This document shows positions 15,547-25,382 of a stretch of DNA of 64,000 nt, piece by piece. Source of the stretch: Spartobacteria bacterium (GTDB lineage: Bacteria > Verrucomicrobiota > Verrucomicrobiia > Chthoniobacterales > Chthoniobacteraceae); contig JAJPJG010000031.1 in NCBI GenBank assembly GCA_021324395.1, positions 149,933-213,932 on the forward strand, in the 5' to 3' direction. Position 1 is the first letter of the stretch; every line of letters starts with the position of its first letter. The position numbers and the translations under genes are program-made. The notes under the pieces were generated by a model. It was not told the origin of the DNA. It searched no databases and saw nothing but the letters and a program-made list of their open reading frames with translations.

Positions 15547-17775
15547 ATGCCTGCTGACGTCCCCCGCCACCGCTCCCGAGCTTCCGTTTTTGCGCTGCTG
15601 ATCGGTTTGGGTCTGACCGCATTCACGACGTATCTCGTGTGGTCATTGGCGACTTTTCGTGAGCAAACGCACTTTGATACCGAAGTTCGACAGGTTGAAA
15701 ACAACCTGCGCGAACGCATCGAGACTTATCTCGCGTTGCTTCGCGGCACGGCTGGTTTTGTCGCGGGCACGGGAAAGTTCGATCGTGCGCAATTCAGTGA
15801 GTATGTGGCGACGCTCGCGATTCGCAAACGCTATCCGGGCTTGCAAGGCATCGGTTTTTCGCTGCGGCTGCGGCCGGGCGAATTGCCGCAAATCGTCGAC
15901 TGGATGCACTCGCAAGGCGTCACCGATTTTCACCTCTGGCCGGAGGGCCAGCGCGACGAGTATCACACAATTTTGAGTTTGGAGCCGCCGGACCGAAATA
16001 ACCCGATCGCGATCGGCTTTGACATGTTCAGCAACCCGATCCGACGCGCAGCGATGGAACGCGCGCGGGACAGCGACACCGCGACCGCGTCGGGCAAGGT
16101 TGCGCTCGTGCAGGAAACCGGACCCGTAAAACAACCGGGCTTCCTAATTTACAAAGCCGTTTTTCGTCGCGGCGAACGGATACGCACCTTTGATGAACGC
16201 CGGGCCGCGTTGCTCGGATTTGTTTACGCGCCATTTCGCGCACCGGATTTGCTGTCCAACGTCGTCGATTCGCGCATTTCGGACGAGATCAACGTCGATT
16301 TTTACGACGGTCCCGCCGCAGAACCGCAGCAGTTGCTTTACAGTTCGACAGGCGAGCCGGAGTCGCGGCCGCGTTTTAAAACAGAGAGTCACATCGATAT
16401 TGCCGGTCGGCCCTGGACGATCACGTTTGCGACGCGACCGCAGTTCGAAGCCGGCAGCGAACGAAGTTCGGCGCTCGCGATTGCCGTCGCGGGCGTTTTG
16501 GTGACGTTGGTGCTTTTTGCAACGACCGAATCGCTTGCCCGCTCGCAAGCGCGTGCCGAGCAAATCGCGAACGAGCTTCGCGTTTCCGAAGAGGAGCAAA
16601 AACGCGCGAAGGAAGTCGCGGAGCGCGCACGCACGGAAGCCGAAAGCGCGAATCGGTTGAAGGACGAATTTCTCGCGACTGTTTCGCACGAGCTTCGCAC
16701 GCCACTCAACGCGATACTCGGCTGGATTTATCTTTTGCGGACTTCGCCGCGAAACGAAACGGATCTGAAAAACGCGCTCGAGACGATCGAGCGCAACGCG
16801 AAACTGCAATCGGAATTGATCAACGATCTTCTCGACGTCTCACGCATTCTCGCCGGCACGCTCCGGCTCAATCTGCAACATGTCGATCTGTCGGTGGTGA
16901 TCGACGCCGCGATGGAAACGGTGCGCCCGTCAGCCGAGGCGAAGCAAATCGAGTTCGTGAAGCTGCTCGATCCATCAGCCGGTCCGATTAGTGGAGATGC
17001 AACACGGTTACAACAGGTCGTTTGGAACCTTCTTTCAAACGCGGTAAAATTTACGCCGAAAGGCGGCCGCATCGAGATTCTGCTGAACCGGGTTGAATCG
17101 CACGCGGAGCTGATCGTTCGCGACAACGGCATCGGTATTGCGCCCGAATTTTTGCCTTATGTTTTCAATACGTTTCGGCAGGCCGATTCGTCGAGCACGC
17201 GTCAGCACGGCGGGCTTGGGCTCGGGCTCGCCATTGTCCGGCATCTCGTCGAGCTGCACGGCGGCACAATTGAGGCCCACAGCGAGGGCGAAGGCAAAGG
17301 CGCGACGTTCACGGTTGGTTTGCCGATTCGCGCAACGCAGGTTGAAAAAGTGCCCGCTCTTTCGGAAACCGAAACCGGGCGTCCGCTCGCGCCGCTCGAG
17401 GGCGTCCGTGTGCTGGTTGTGGATGATGACGAGGAGGCGCGCGAGTTGTTAACGCGTGTTTTGTCGAACGCACATGCCGAGGTGCAGACGGCGCCATCCG
17501 CGCAAGCGGGCATTCAAATGATCAGCGACTTTCGTCCGACGATTATCGTAGCGGACATCGGCATGCCTGGAGAGGACGGCTACGAATTTATCCGCAAAGT
17601 GCGCGAACTCGACCGTCATGCCGGTGGCAATCTGCCCGCAATTGCGCTGACGGCTTACGCGCGGATCGAGGACCGCCGGCGCGCGATTCTCGCCGGATTT
17701 CAGACGCATCTCGCAAAGCCGGTCGCTCCCGAGGAGTTGATAGCGACGATCGCGAATCTCGCTGCGCGCACGTAG
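15547..17775 (+). CDS. CHASE-domain hybrid sensor histidine kinase with C-terminal receiver
   Basis: A 742-residue sensor. A membrane helix at about residues 12-33 precedes a periplasmic CHASE domain (YLALLRGTAGFVAG, YPGLQGIGFSLRL, about 60-290). A second helix falls near 305-325, then a short coiled coil, the HisKA domain with phospho-acceptor H381 in SHELRTPLNAILGW, and an ATPase domain (VWNLLSNAVKFTP, RDNGIGIAPEF, GGLGLGLAIV, EGKGATFTV). A receiver domain fills about 620-740 (VLVVDDDEE, acceptor D670 in ADIGMPG, then LTAYA and AKPV). No DNA-binding output is attached or adjacent, so its partner is elsewhere. The CHASE ligand is unknown. Confidence 0.92.
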   Translation: MPADVPRHRSRASVFALLIGLGLTAFTTYLVWSLATFREQTHFDTEVRQVENNLRERIETYLALLRGTAGFVAGTGKFDRAQFSEYVATLAIRKRYPGLQGIGFSLRLRPGELPQIVDWMHSQGVTDFHLWPEGQRDEYHTILSLEPPDRNNPIAIGFDMFSNPIRRAAMERARDSDTATASGKVALVQETGPVKQPGFLIYKAVFRRGERIRTFDERRAALLGFVYAPFRAPDLLSNVVDSRISDEINVDFYDGPAAEPQQLLYSSTGEPESRPRFKTESHIDIAGRPWTITFATRPQFEAGSERSSALAIAVAGVLVTLVLFATTESLARSQARAEQIANELRVSEEEQKRAKEVAERARTEAESANRLKDEFLATVSHELRTPLNAILGWIYLLRTSPRNETDLKNALETIERNAKLQSELINDLLDVSRILAGTLRLNLQHVDLSVVIDAAMETVRPSAEAKQIEFVKLLDPSAGPISGDATRLQQVVWNLLSNAVKFTPKGGRIEILLNRVESHAELIVRDNGIGIAPEFLPYVFNTFRQADSSSTRQHGGLGLGLAIVRHLVELHGGTIEAHSEGEGKGATFTVGLPIRATQVEKVPALSETETGRPLAPLEGVRVLVVDDDEEARELLTRVLSNAHAEVQTAPSAQAGIQMISDFRPTIIVADIGMPGEDGYEFIRKVRELDRHAGGNLPAIALTAYARIEDRRRAILAGFQTHLAKPVAPEELIATIANLAART

Positions 17776-17812
17776 TTGCTAATTCGCAGCGCGGTGTAAA
17801 TTGCGTGCTCCA

Positions 17813-20362
17813 ATGCAGGCCGCGCGCAAATCCATTGTTTTCGATTGGTTTAACGCACGTTTCGCACAGCCGACACCCGCACAACGCGTAGCATGGCCCA
17901 AAATTCGCGATGGAAAAAACGTGCTCATCGCATCGCCGACAGGCACGGGCAAAACATTCGCGGCGTTTTTGAGCGTGCTCGATGAACTCGCAAGCACCGA
18001 ACTGCGCGATGCGATTTACTGCGTTTACATTTCGCCGCTACGCGCACTGGCTTACGACCTCGAGAAGAATCTAAACGAGCCGCTCCGCGAAATTTTCGGC
18101 AGTGAAAAAGCATCGCCGATTCGCGTCGGTTTGCGCTCCGGCGACACCAGCGCTCACATGCGCGTAAAGCAATTTGCAAAGCCGCCGCACATTCTGCTGA
18201 CCACGCCGGAAAGCTTGTGCCTGCTCCTTTCGCAACCGCGCTGGCTGCCGCATCTCGCGAGCGTGCGATGGCTGATCGTCGACGAGATCCACGCGTTCGC
18301 GGAAAACAAACGCGGCGCGCATTTGAGCATCAGCGTGGAACGCCTCGCGCACATGCAACCGGTGCAGCGCATCGGTTTGTCTGCGACCGTTTCGCCGCTC
18401 GATCTCGTGGCGAAATTTCTCGCCGGCACAAACGGCAAATGCGAAATCGTCGATGCATCCGCAGCGAAAAAAATCGATCTACGCGTTCACACGCCGCTGC
18501 GGAAAAATCCGTATCCAGCCGCCGGTTTCACAGGACAGCGGCTCATTCGCGAACTCGGAAATCTCGTCGAACAAAATCGCACGACGCTCGTTTTTACGAA
18601 CACGCGCTCCGGGGCGGAGGCCGCGACGTTTTGGTTGCGCGAAGCACTGCCGCAGCTTGGCGGGCAAATCGAATGTCACCACGCATCGCTCGATCGCGAC
18701 CTTCGGCAGGCTGTTGAAGATCGTTTAAAACGCGGCGAATTGCGCGCGGTGATTTGCTCGACGAGTCTCGAACTCGGAATTGATATCGGTTCGGTAGATC
18801 TCGTCATCATGCTCTCAACGCCAAAAGGCGTGAGCCGCGCGCTGCAGCGCACGGGCCGCAGCGGGCACAACATTCATACGATCAGTCGCGGCATTTTAAT
18901 GGCGACAAACATGAACGACCTCGTCGAATCGTGCGCAACCGTCCTGCTCGCGCGTGCGCGGCATCTCGACGATGTGCGGCTGCCGCATGCGCCGCTCGAC
19001 ATCCTCGCGCAGCATCTCGTGAGCATGGGCTGCGAGCGCCGATGGCCGCGCGAAGAGGCTCTGCAGCTTATTCGGCGCGCGTTTCCGTATCGCGATTTGT
19101 CGCAATCGGATTTCGATGATGTGCTCGATTATGTGGCGGGCGGCGGTAAGGCGCTGCGTCAGCAATACGCGGAAACCTTCGGCAAAATCGATCTCGACGA
19201 CGAAACTTTTCAAACACGGTCCGGACGCGTGCAGCGCGATTTTTTACAAAACATTGGCGTCATTCCGAATGTGGGCTCCGTCAACGTGCGGCTAAAAAAT
19301 CGCACACTGGGTTCGGTCGAGGAAATGTTCATTCGCCAGCTCAAAGCTGGTGATGTGTTCGTGATTTCCGGCCGGCCGGTTCAGATCGAGCGTGTCGGGT
19401 TTATGGAAGTTTTTGTTAAGCGTGCCGAGCGAGCGCTGCCGACGATTCCGCGCTGGAATGCGAACAAAATGCCGCTCTCGAATAACGTCGCGCGCGAGAT
19501 CATTTCGTTCCGCAGTGAGCTGCGCGCCCGTCTTGAGCAACGCGCCCGCGACAACGAAAGATGGATCGCGAAACGGCTCGACTGCGGTGCGGCGAACGCG
19601 GCGATCATTTTAAAAATGTATGCGGCGCAGCACACGGTGTCGGAAATTCCGATTGCCGATTTTTTGCTCGTCGAGGAGTTCGATGAAAGCGCCGACATGG
19701 CCGCGGAGTTGGGCGCGACCAAAAAGCGCAATGTGCGATCGACTCGCGCGCGGCATTACTTTTTTCACTCGGTGATTGGTCGTGCCGCGAACGATGCGCT
19801 CGCGCGTGTGCTGACGCGGCGCTTGAGCAAGTTGCGCGGCGGAAATGCAATCGCGACGCCGCATGACTACGGTTTTGTGCTTACGGTAACAAGCCAGCAA
19901 CTTTTTAACGAAGCGGAAATCCCGCTGCTGTTGTCGCCGGATAATTTCATTGAGGATTTCCACGCGGCACTCGCGAATTCCGAGATGCTGAAATACCACT
20001 TCCGGAACGCGGCGCAGACCGGGCTGATGGTTTACCGCAATTTTTTTGCGCAGAAAAAATCGGTGCGCAAATTGCAATGGGCGGCCGAAGTCATTTTCAA
20101 CGTGCTGCAACAATATGAACCCGATCATGTGCTGCTGCGCGAGGCGCGCCGCGATTCGATGCACATTTTTCTCGATGCTGACGCCGCGCTCGATTTTGTG
20201 CGGCAGCGAACGCCGGTGCGATTGCGGCGGGTCGATCGTGTGCCGCCGCTTTCGTTCGCAATGTATGCGACGCGCATCAAGGAGGCACTGCTCGTCGAGG
20301 ATCCGTCGGAGACGATGGAGCGATTGTTTCACATGTGGTGGAGCGAGATAGAAAATGAATAA
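17813..20362 (+). CDS. Lhr-type ligase-associated DEXH-box helicase
   Basis: An 849-residue superfamily 2 helicase taken from the ATG at 17813. Motifs: ASPTGTGKTFAAF (Walker A, about 40-52), YISPLRAL (Ia), TTPESL (Ib), VDEIHAF (II), LSATV (III), FTNTRSGAE (IV), CSTSLELGIDIG (V) and LQRTGRSGH (VI). The C-terminal half is the winged-helix and Lhr-core region. The next gene overlaps by 8 bp and encodes the PdeM-type phosphoesterase, the standard partner of this helicase in the ligase-associated DNA repair set. The ATP-dependent ligase and exonuclease that often complete that set are not in this window. Confidence 0.9.
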   Translation: MQAARKSIVFDWFNARFAQPTPAQRVAWPKIRDGKNVLIASPTGTGKTFAAFLSVLDELASTELRDAIYCVYISPLRALAYDLEKNLNEPLREIFGSEKASPIRVGLRSGDTSAHMRVKQFAKPPHILLTTPESLCLLLSQPRWLPHLASVRWLIVDEIHAFAENKRGAHLSISVERLAHMQPVQRIGLSATVSPLDLVAKFLAGTNGKCEIVDASAAKKIDLRVHTPLRKNPYPAAGFTGQRLIRELGNLVEQNRTTLVFTNTRSGAEAATFWLREALPQLGGQIECHHASLDRDLRQAVEDRLKRGELRAVICSTSLELGIDIGSVDLVIMLSTPKGVSRALQRTGRSGHNIHTISRGILMATNMNDLVESCATVLLARARHLDDVRLPHAPLDILAQHLVSMGCERRWPREEALQLIRRAFPYRDLSQSDFDDVLDYVAGGGKALRQQYAETFGKIDLDDETFQTRSGRVQRDFLQNIGVIPNVGSVNVRLKNRTLGSVEEMFIRQLKAGDVFVISGRPVQIERVGFMEVFVKRAERALPTIPRWNANKMPLSNNVAREIISFRSELRARLEQRARDNERWIAKRLDCGAANAAIILKMYAAQHTVSEIPIADFLLVEEFDESADMAAELGATKKRNVRSTRARHYFFHSVIGRAANDALARVLTRRLSKLRGGNAIATPHDYGFVLTVTSQQLFNEAEIPLLLSPDNFIEDFHAALANSEMLKYHFRNAAQTGLMVYRNFFAQKKSVRKLQWAAEVIFNVLQQYEPDHVLLREARRDSMHIFLDADAALDFVRQRTPVRLRRVDRVPPLSFAMYATRIKEALLVEDPSETMERLFHMWWSEIENE

Positions 20363-21062
20363 GTCGCATTTGGAAATTGCGCCGGGAATATTGCTCGATG
20401 CGCGCCGCGCCATTTTTTTGCGCGAAACGGGAACGCTTGCGGTTGCGGATCTGCACCTCGGTTACGCGTGGGCGCACCGGCACGGCGGACAGCTTTTGCC
20501 TGTTTCTGCGCACGAGGATTCCCTGCCGCGGTTGGTCGAATTGATTGACGACTATCATCCAAGCGAGTTGGTGTTGCTCGGCGATATCGTGCATCGCGCC
20601 GTTTCGGTGGATGCTTTAAAAGCGGAACTTTGCGCGACCATCAATGCGTTAAATGAACGCATACAGTTCGTTCTTCTCGCCGGAAATCACGATCGCCGCT
20701 TGCGCCGTCTGCTGGATGAATGCGGTTTGTCTGTTCCGCTCGCGATCGAGCATTCCGCTGGCACGCATTTATTGACACATGGAGACGCAATTTCGCGTCG
20801 CGCGGCGATCAATGCGCGTGGAGGCCTCGTGATTATTGGCCACGAGCATCCGGCGATTACGATTTCCGACCGCGTGACCACGACTGCGAAATGCCCGTGT
20901 TTTCTGGTGAGCGACGAGGCGATCGTGCTGCCGGCGTTTTCCCGATGGGCTTCGGGAACGGATGTGCGCAATTATCCGCGAATGTCGCCGTGGCTCGCGG
21001 GTATTGATTTTAAAAATGCGGTCGCCATCGTCGGCGAAAAGCTGCTGCCCATGCACATTTAA
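20355..21062 (+). CDS. pdeM: PdeM-type metallophosphoesterase (ligase-associated DNA damage response)
   Basis: A 235-residue calcineurin-fold enzyme. The metal site motifs are VADLHLGY, LLGDIVH, LAGNHDRRLR, LLTHGD and IIGHEHPA. PdeM proteins are Mn-dependent nucleases/phosphodiesterases encoded beside Lhr-type helicases, and this gene overlaps the helicase by 8 bp, which is the main support for the specific name. The N-terminus (IAPGILLDARRAIFL) also fits the PdeM group rather than generic phosphoesterases. No signal peptide, so cytoplasmic. Confidence 0.85.
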   Translation: MNKSHLEIAPGILLDARRAIFLRETGTLAVADLHLGYAWAHRHGGQLLPVSAHEDSLPRLVELIDDYHPSELVLLGDIVHRAVSVDALKAELCATINALNERIQFVLLAGNHDRRLRRLLDECGLSVPLAIEHSAGTHLLTHGDAISRRAAINARGGLVIIGHEHPAITISDRVTTTAKCPCFLVSDEAIVLPAFSRWASGTDVRNYPRMSPWLAGIDFKNAVAIVGEKLLPMHI

Positions 21063-21104
21063 CGGTTTGAGCGCATTTTGCCGATGCGTTGCGAAATTAG
21101 CTTG

Positions 21105-21596
21105 ATGGCAAATTCCGCTGCAAAAAGAAGCGAGGCCGAGGAAACATCGCTGCATCAGCGAATGAGCGGTGCGTTCCGTTGCTTCGCTTCCGTGACATCG
21201 GACGTCGTCGGTTCGGCATGGGCGTTTTTGCTTTCGATCATAGTGATTGTGGTTTGGGGAATGACCGGCCCCGCTTTTCATTATTCAGACACGTGGCAGC
21301 TCATCATCAACACAGGCACTACGATTGTGACGTTCCTGATGGTGTTCCTCATTCAAAACACGCAGAACCGCGACGCGAAGGCGATTCACCTGAAGCTCGA
21401 TGAACTGATTCGCGCGATAAAGGGTGCGCGCAACGAGCTGGTCGATCTTGAGAAATTGTCCGACGACGATTTGAAAAAACTGGAGGCGCAATTCGAACGA
21501 ATCCGCCAGCGGGCGAACCATACGAAAGAAAAAGTCGCGGCAGAGGTGGCAGAAACACAAGTCGAAGAAGAACTCAGCGAGCGCGGAGAACGTTAG
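21105..21596 (+). CDS. Small membrane protein of the low-affinity iron permease family
   Basis: A 163-residue protein (ATG at 21105; another ATG at 21084 would add seven residues). Two membrane helices are visible: [19 protein letters not shown] and [19 protein letters not shown], followed by the family motif [20 protein letters not shown] charged cytoplasmic coiled-coil tail follows. This matches PF04120, named after yeast Fet4, but in bacteria the iron-transport role is not demonstrated and two helices are too few for a classical permease. It lies 42 bp after pdeM; its last codons overlap the convergent hisF by 4 bp. Confidence 0.78.
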   Translation: MANSAAKRSEAEETSLHQRMSGAFRCFASVTSDVVGSAWAFLLSIIVIVVWGMTGPAFHYSDTWQLIINTGTTIVTFLMVFLIQNTQNRDAKAIHLKLDELIRAIKGARNELVDLEKLSDDDLKKLEAQFERIRQRANHTKEKVAAEVAETQVEEELSERGER

Positions 21597-22375
21597 TCGC
21601 GAGTCAACCGAACCGGAACACCGCGTTCAGCGAGAAATTTCTTCACGTCACCGACGGTATATTCACCGAAATGGAAAATGCTCGCGGCGAGAACGGCGTC
21701 GGCTTTGCCGAATTTCAGCACGTCCGCGAGATGCTCGAGTTTGCCCGCGCCACCGCTCGCGACGACTGGAATCCCAACCGCTTCGCTCACGCGCCGCGTG
21801 ATTTCGATATCAAAACCGGCTTTCGTGCCGTCAGCGTCGATGCTGTTTAGCACGATTTCGCCCGCACCAAGTTTTTCCGCGCGATTTGCCCATTCGACGG
21901 CGTCGAGGCCGGTCGCCTTGCGTCCACCGTGAGAGAAAACCTCCCAGCGATCCGGCGCGACTTTTTTCGCGTCGATCGAGACGACGATGCACTGACAGCC
22001 GAAACGTTCCGCGCCGCGCGTAATCAACTCCGGCGTGGCGAGCGCGCTCGAGTTGATGCTCGTTTTGTCCGCGCCGGCCTTGAGCATCGTGCTCATGTCA
22101 TCGACCGTGCGGATGCCGCCGCCGACCGTGAGCGGCATGAAACATTGTTCGGCAGTGCGCTCGATAACGTCGACCATCGACGCCCGACCTTCAGCGCTCG
22201 CGGTGATATCAAAAAAAACCATCTCGTCCGCGCCTTGCGCGTCGTAGCGTTTCGCCAGCTCGACCGGATCGCCGACGTTGCGAAGCTCGCCTGCTTCGGC
22301 TTTTCCGAACTGCACGCCGCGGGTGACCTGGCCGTTGTGGACATCGAGACACGGAATGACGCGTTTGATCAGCAT
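21593..22375 (-). CDS. hisF: Imidazole glycerol phosphate synthase cyclase subunit
   Basis: A 260-residue (beta/alpha)8 barrel enzyme that, with HisH, converts PRFAR and ammonia to imidazole glycerol phosphate and AICAR in histidine synthesis. The catalytic D11 is in [15 protein letters not shown] and the second Asp in [13 protein letters not shown]. The phosphate-binding loops VGGGIRT and ASGGAG are present. Length is normal. No other his gene is in the window, so it is separated from a classical his operon. Confidence 0.95.
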   Translation of the reverse strand: MLIKRVIPCLDVHNGQVTRGVQFGKAEAGELRNVGDPVELAKRYDAQGADEMVFFDITASAEGRASMVDVIERTAEQCFMPLTVGGGIRTVDDMSTMLKAGADKTSINSSALATPELITRGAERFGCQCIVVSIDAKKVAPDRWEVFSHGGRKATGLDAVEWANRAEKLGAGEIVLNSIDADGTKAGFDIEITRRVSEAVGIPVVASGGAGKLEHLADVLKFGKADAVLAASIFHFGEYTVGDVKKFLAERGVPVRLTRD

Positions 22376-22462
22376 TGCTCTATTTTTGTTACAAATTGGT
22401 TACAACTACTGTGCTCCTAGGCACAAAGCTGCCGTTTTCTTGTCGTAAATGAAAAATTTGTG

Positions 22463-22490
22463 TTGACTAGCCGTCTCTGATTTCTAACGT
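22463..22490 (+). promoter_or_regulatory. Possible sigma-70-like promoter before the DUF4912 gene
   Basis: TTGACT at 22463-22468 and a weak TAACGT at 22485-22490 are separated by 16 bp, in an AT-rich stretch of the 161-bp gap between the divergent hisF and DUF4912 genes. The -10 match is poor, so this is tentative. Confidence 0.22.
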
Positions 22491-22536
22491 CAGCGGACTT
22501 TTGTTGCCAACCAAACCGCAGCAGAAAGGGAAACCT

Positions 22537-23778
22537 ATGGCAAAATCAACTTCAGGGAAAACTCGAAAGAATGGCTCCACAAAAGCCAAACGAACCGGCG
22601 CCTTCAAATTGTCCGCGCAGCCGGTCGTCGGCGCGTCGACGGAAGAAAACGTGCACAAATATGAGGCCACGCGCGAACCTGCGCCGACGCCCGCTTTCGA
22701 AAATCTTGGTGAGCTGCCACAAAGTTACGGCACGACGCTGTTCCTGACCGCGCGCGATCCGCACTGGCTGTTTTCGTATTGGGATTTCGATCCGAAAAGC
22801 TCGCCGGGCTCGCAATTTTTCCTGAAAATTTTCACCAGCGACGGCAACGAAGAATCACAAATCGAGATCAATCCCGAGGCGAAAAATTGGTATGTGCCGG
22901 TGAGCAAACCGGGAACGACTTATTACGCCGAGCTAGGTTATTTCGACAAAGGCACGTGGACGACCATCGCGAAATCCGAGACCGCGACCGCGCCGATCGA
23001 CACACTCGCCGACGAAGCGCAGGCGACGTTTGCGACCGTGCCATTCCATCTCACATTTCAGCGGCTGATCGAGATGGTTCGCAGCAGCATGCAAAAAGGC
23101 GAAACGCTCGTGCAGGCGCTCGCGCGCTTGCAAGGCGAAGGCCGTCGCGCAGCGTTCGGCGGCAGCGTCACCGGCTGGACCGATGAGCAGCGGCAATTGC
23201 TCGCCGCACTTTTCGGCAGGGAACTCGTCGATCGTCTCGGCATGAGCTCCGCGGAAATCGACAAGGTTTTGCGCAAAGAGCTCCTCGAAAATCTCAACAC
23301 CGAAAGCGCGAGCGGACTCGTCAGCAAAGCGCAACTCGCCGAACTTGCCGCGCCCGGCGCGAGCAGTTTGTTCAGCGGCATCATCAGCCAGCTCGCGCAA
23401 GCCGCGTGGGGCTCGGAAGTGACGAGCTGGTTCAGCGCGATTGGCGCAAGCTGGAGCGCGCAGCCATTCAGCCAGGAAAAACCCCGCGAATTTTTCATGC
23501 ACGTAAATGCCGAGGTGATTTTCTACGGCGGCACGCATCCGGATGCGAAAGTCTGGATCGATGGCAAGGAAATCCGGCTCAATCCCGACGGCACGTTCCG
23601 CTATCACTTCAAATTTCCCGACGGCAACTACGAAATTCCAATCGTCGCGCAATCGCCGGACAAAGTGGAAGAACGCTCCGCGTCGCTTACGCTTGACCGC
23701 GCGACCGCCCGCAAAGGCGACGTCGGCCACACGACGCAGCCAAAAAATCTGCGGAAGCCGATCGGTAAAAAGCGCTAG
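22537..23778 (+). CDS. DUF4912 domain protein
   Basis: A 413-residue soluble protein. I use the ATG at 22537, which has a purine-rich GAAAGGGAAA just upstream; an in-frame TTG at 22501 is less likely. The N-terminal ~35 residues are Lys/Ser/Thr-rich. A DUF4912 domain follows (about 60-165) with LFLTARDPHWLFSYWDF and WYVPVSKPGTTYYAELGY, a pattern that looks like a beta-sandwich carbohydrate-binding fold. Near the C-terminus VIFYGGTHPDAKVWIDGKE suggests a second beta domain. Biochemical function is not known for the family. Confidence 0.75.
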   Translation: MAKSTSGKTRKNGSTKAKRTGAFKLSAQPVVGASTEENVHKYEATREPAPTPAFENLGELPQSYGTTLFLTARDPHWLFSYWDFDPKSSPGSQFFLKIFTSDGNEESQIEINPEAKNWYVPVSKPGTTYYAELGYFDKGTWTTIAKSETATAPIDTLADEAQATFATVPFHLTFQRLIEMVRSSMQKGETLVQALARLQGEGRRAAFGGSVTGWTDEQRQLLAALFGRELVDRLGMSSAEIDKVLRKELLENLNTESASGLVSKAQLAELAAPGASSLFSGIISQLAQAAWGSEVTSWFSAIGASWSAQPFSQEKPREFFMHVNAEVIFYGGTHPDAKVWIDGKEIRLNPDGTFRYHFKFPDGNYEIPIVAQSPDKVEERSASLTLDRATARKGDVGHTTQPKNLRKPIGKKR

Positions 23779-23822
23779 CCATTTTTTAAAAAAGCGCAAA
23801 CATCGGTAACTGGACGTTATCG

Positions 23823-25328
23823 ATGACGAAAAAACAACTCGCGTTACTGCTCGCGCTGCTCAGCGTCGCGCTTTATCTACCGACGCTGCGGTTTGATTTC
23901 GTGTGGGACGCGCAGTCGGTGATCCGGCAAAACGCATTTGTCCACGACCTGCGGCATCTCGGCGACGTGCTGACGCTGCGCGTTATGCGCATGGATGTGA
24001 TGGACAACAATCGTCCCGCGTTTTTGCTTTCCGCGATGCTCGAATGGGTGCTGTGGGGTGATCGTCCGGGCGCATTTCATTTTACGAATGTGCTGATGCA
24101 CGCCGCGGTTGTCGTGCTGCTGTTCGCTTTCGCGCAGCGGCTCACGGGAAAATGGCCGGCCTTTTTTGCAGTGCTCATTTTTGCGGTGCATCCGCTGAAC
24201 TGCGAGCCGGTCGCGGAGGTGAGTTACCGCAAGGATTTAATGGTGGCGCTCTGCATTTTTGCGGCGCTGAATTTTGCGGCGATGTTCGCGCCGAAGTGGT
24301 CGGCACGAAATGTCTGGCTCGGCTTTTTCTGCGTGTTTTCATTGTTCTTCGCAGTCGCAGCGAAGGAAAACGGCGTGGCCGGCCCGGCGGTTCTTATCGG
24401 CTATTGGTTGCTTTTTCGACGCAACGAATCAAAGCGCGGCTGGCTGCTGTTGTGCGTTTGTGCGAGCGCGGCAGTCGGCGGATTTCTCTTCGCGCGGTTC
24501 ACGCTGCCGCCGAAACATTCCGACGTTTTCGTCGACAACGCGTCGCCGCTCGCGGGAAATTTTGTCGATTTGCTGATGATCCAAACGCGAATGTGGTGCG
24601 CTTATTTTCGAAACATCGTAGCGCCAATCAATCTCTGCGCGGATTACGGATCATTCTCGATTCGCAATTTCAGTTTTGCTGTTAGCTTCGCCGTGGTCAG
24701 CGTGATCATCGCGGTTCAATTTGTGGCAGCGTTAGCAAATCGCGCAGCGGCGCTCGGTGCGCTGATTTTTTGGTCGGCGCTTTTGCCGGTCTCAAATTTC
24801 GTCCCACTTTATCGCGCGATGGCGGATCGGTTTCTTTACCTGCCGATGACCGGTCTCGCGCTGATGCTTGCCGCAATTCCGTGGAATCAATCTATTAAAC
24901 ATCGCGCTGCGACGGCCTCGGCGTTTGTGGTTGCGGCAATTTTCGCGCTGGTTACCGAACTGCGTCTGGCGGTCTGGCGCGATTCCGTTTCGCTTTGGAC
25001 CGACACACTCGAAAAAAATCCGCAGTCCTACACTGCCGCCGACAATCTCGGCTGGGCGTTTCTCGATCGCGCGCAGCCGGACGAGGCGCTTCCGCCATTT
25101 CGCAAAGCCATCGAGATTTCCGCAGGCAAAAAAGCCGACCCGCTGGCTGGTCTCGCGCTCGCATGCGAGGCGCTTGGGCAAACCGCGGACGCCAATGCGG
25201 CGACGCAGCGCGCGACGAGCGTCGATCCGCATTACGCGGAGCCGGCGCGACTCGTCGAGGCGCTGATTTTCGATTCGGCGACGGCACAAAAATTCGACGC
25301 GCTCGTGCAGCGCAACAAAACGCGCTGA
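23823..25328 (+). CDS. Polytopic GT-C-like membrane protein with C-terminal TPRs
   Basis: A 501-residue protein with a short Lys-rich start and about ten hydrophobic segments. The first loop FDFVWDAQSV carries an acidic residue at the place where GT-C glycosyltransferases (PMT/TMTC-like) have their catalytic Asp, and FAVHPLNCEPVAEVSYRKDL is typical of bacterial TMTC-like proteins. The last ~100 residues are soluble TPR helices (NPQSYTAADNLGWAFLD, PPFRKAIEISAG). A lipid-linked-sugar transferase role is plausible by family but not proven. It precedes the signal peptidase gene by 54 bp. Confidence 0.72.
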   Translation: MTKKQLALLLALLSVALYLPTLRFDFVWDAQSVIRQNAFVHDLRHLGDVLTLRVMRMDVMDNNRPAFLLSAMLEWVLWGDRPGAFHFTNVLMHAAVVVLLFAFAQRLTGKWPAFFAVLIFAVHPLNCEPVAEVSYRKDLMVALCIFAALNFAAMFAPKWSARNVWLGFFCVFSLFFAVAAKENGVAGPAVLIGYWLLFRRNESKRGWLLLCVCASAAVGGFLFARFTLPPKHSDVFVDNASPLAGNFVDLLMIQTRMWCAYFRNIVAPINLCADYGSFSIRNFSFAVSFAVVSVIIAVQFVAALANRAAALGALIFWSALLPVSNFVPLYRAMADRFLYLPMTGLALMLAAIPWNQSIKHRAATASAFVVAAIFALVTELRLAVWRDSVSLWTDTLEKNPQSYTAADNLGWAFLDRAQPDEALPPFRKAIEISAGKKADPLAGLALACEALGQTADANAATQRATSVDPHYAEPARLVEALIFDSATAQKFDALVQRNKTR

Positions 25329-25382
25329 CGTTTTTTATTGGCGGCGCGCGGCGTTTCAAATTTCATCCCTGAACCGCCGGAC

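Noticed and set aside
14550..15719. Minus-strand open frame of 389 codons
   Set aside because: Opposite the phosphoesterase and the start of the histidine kinase; Arg-rich and without motifs.
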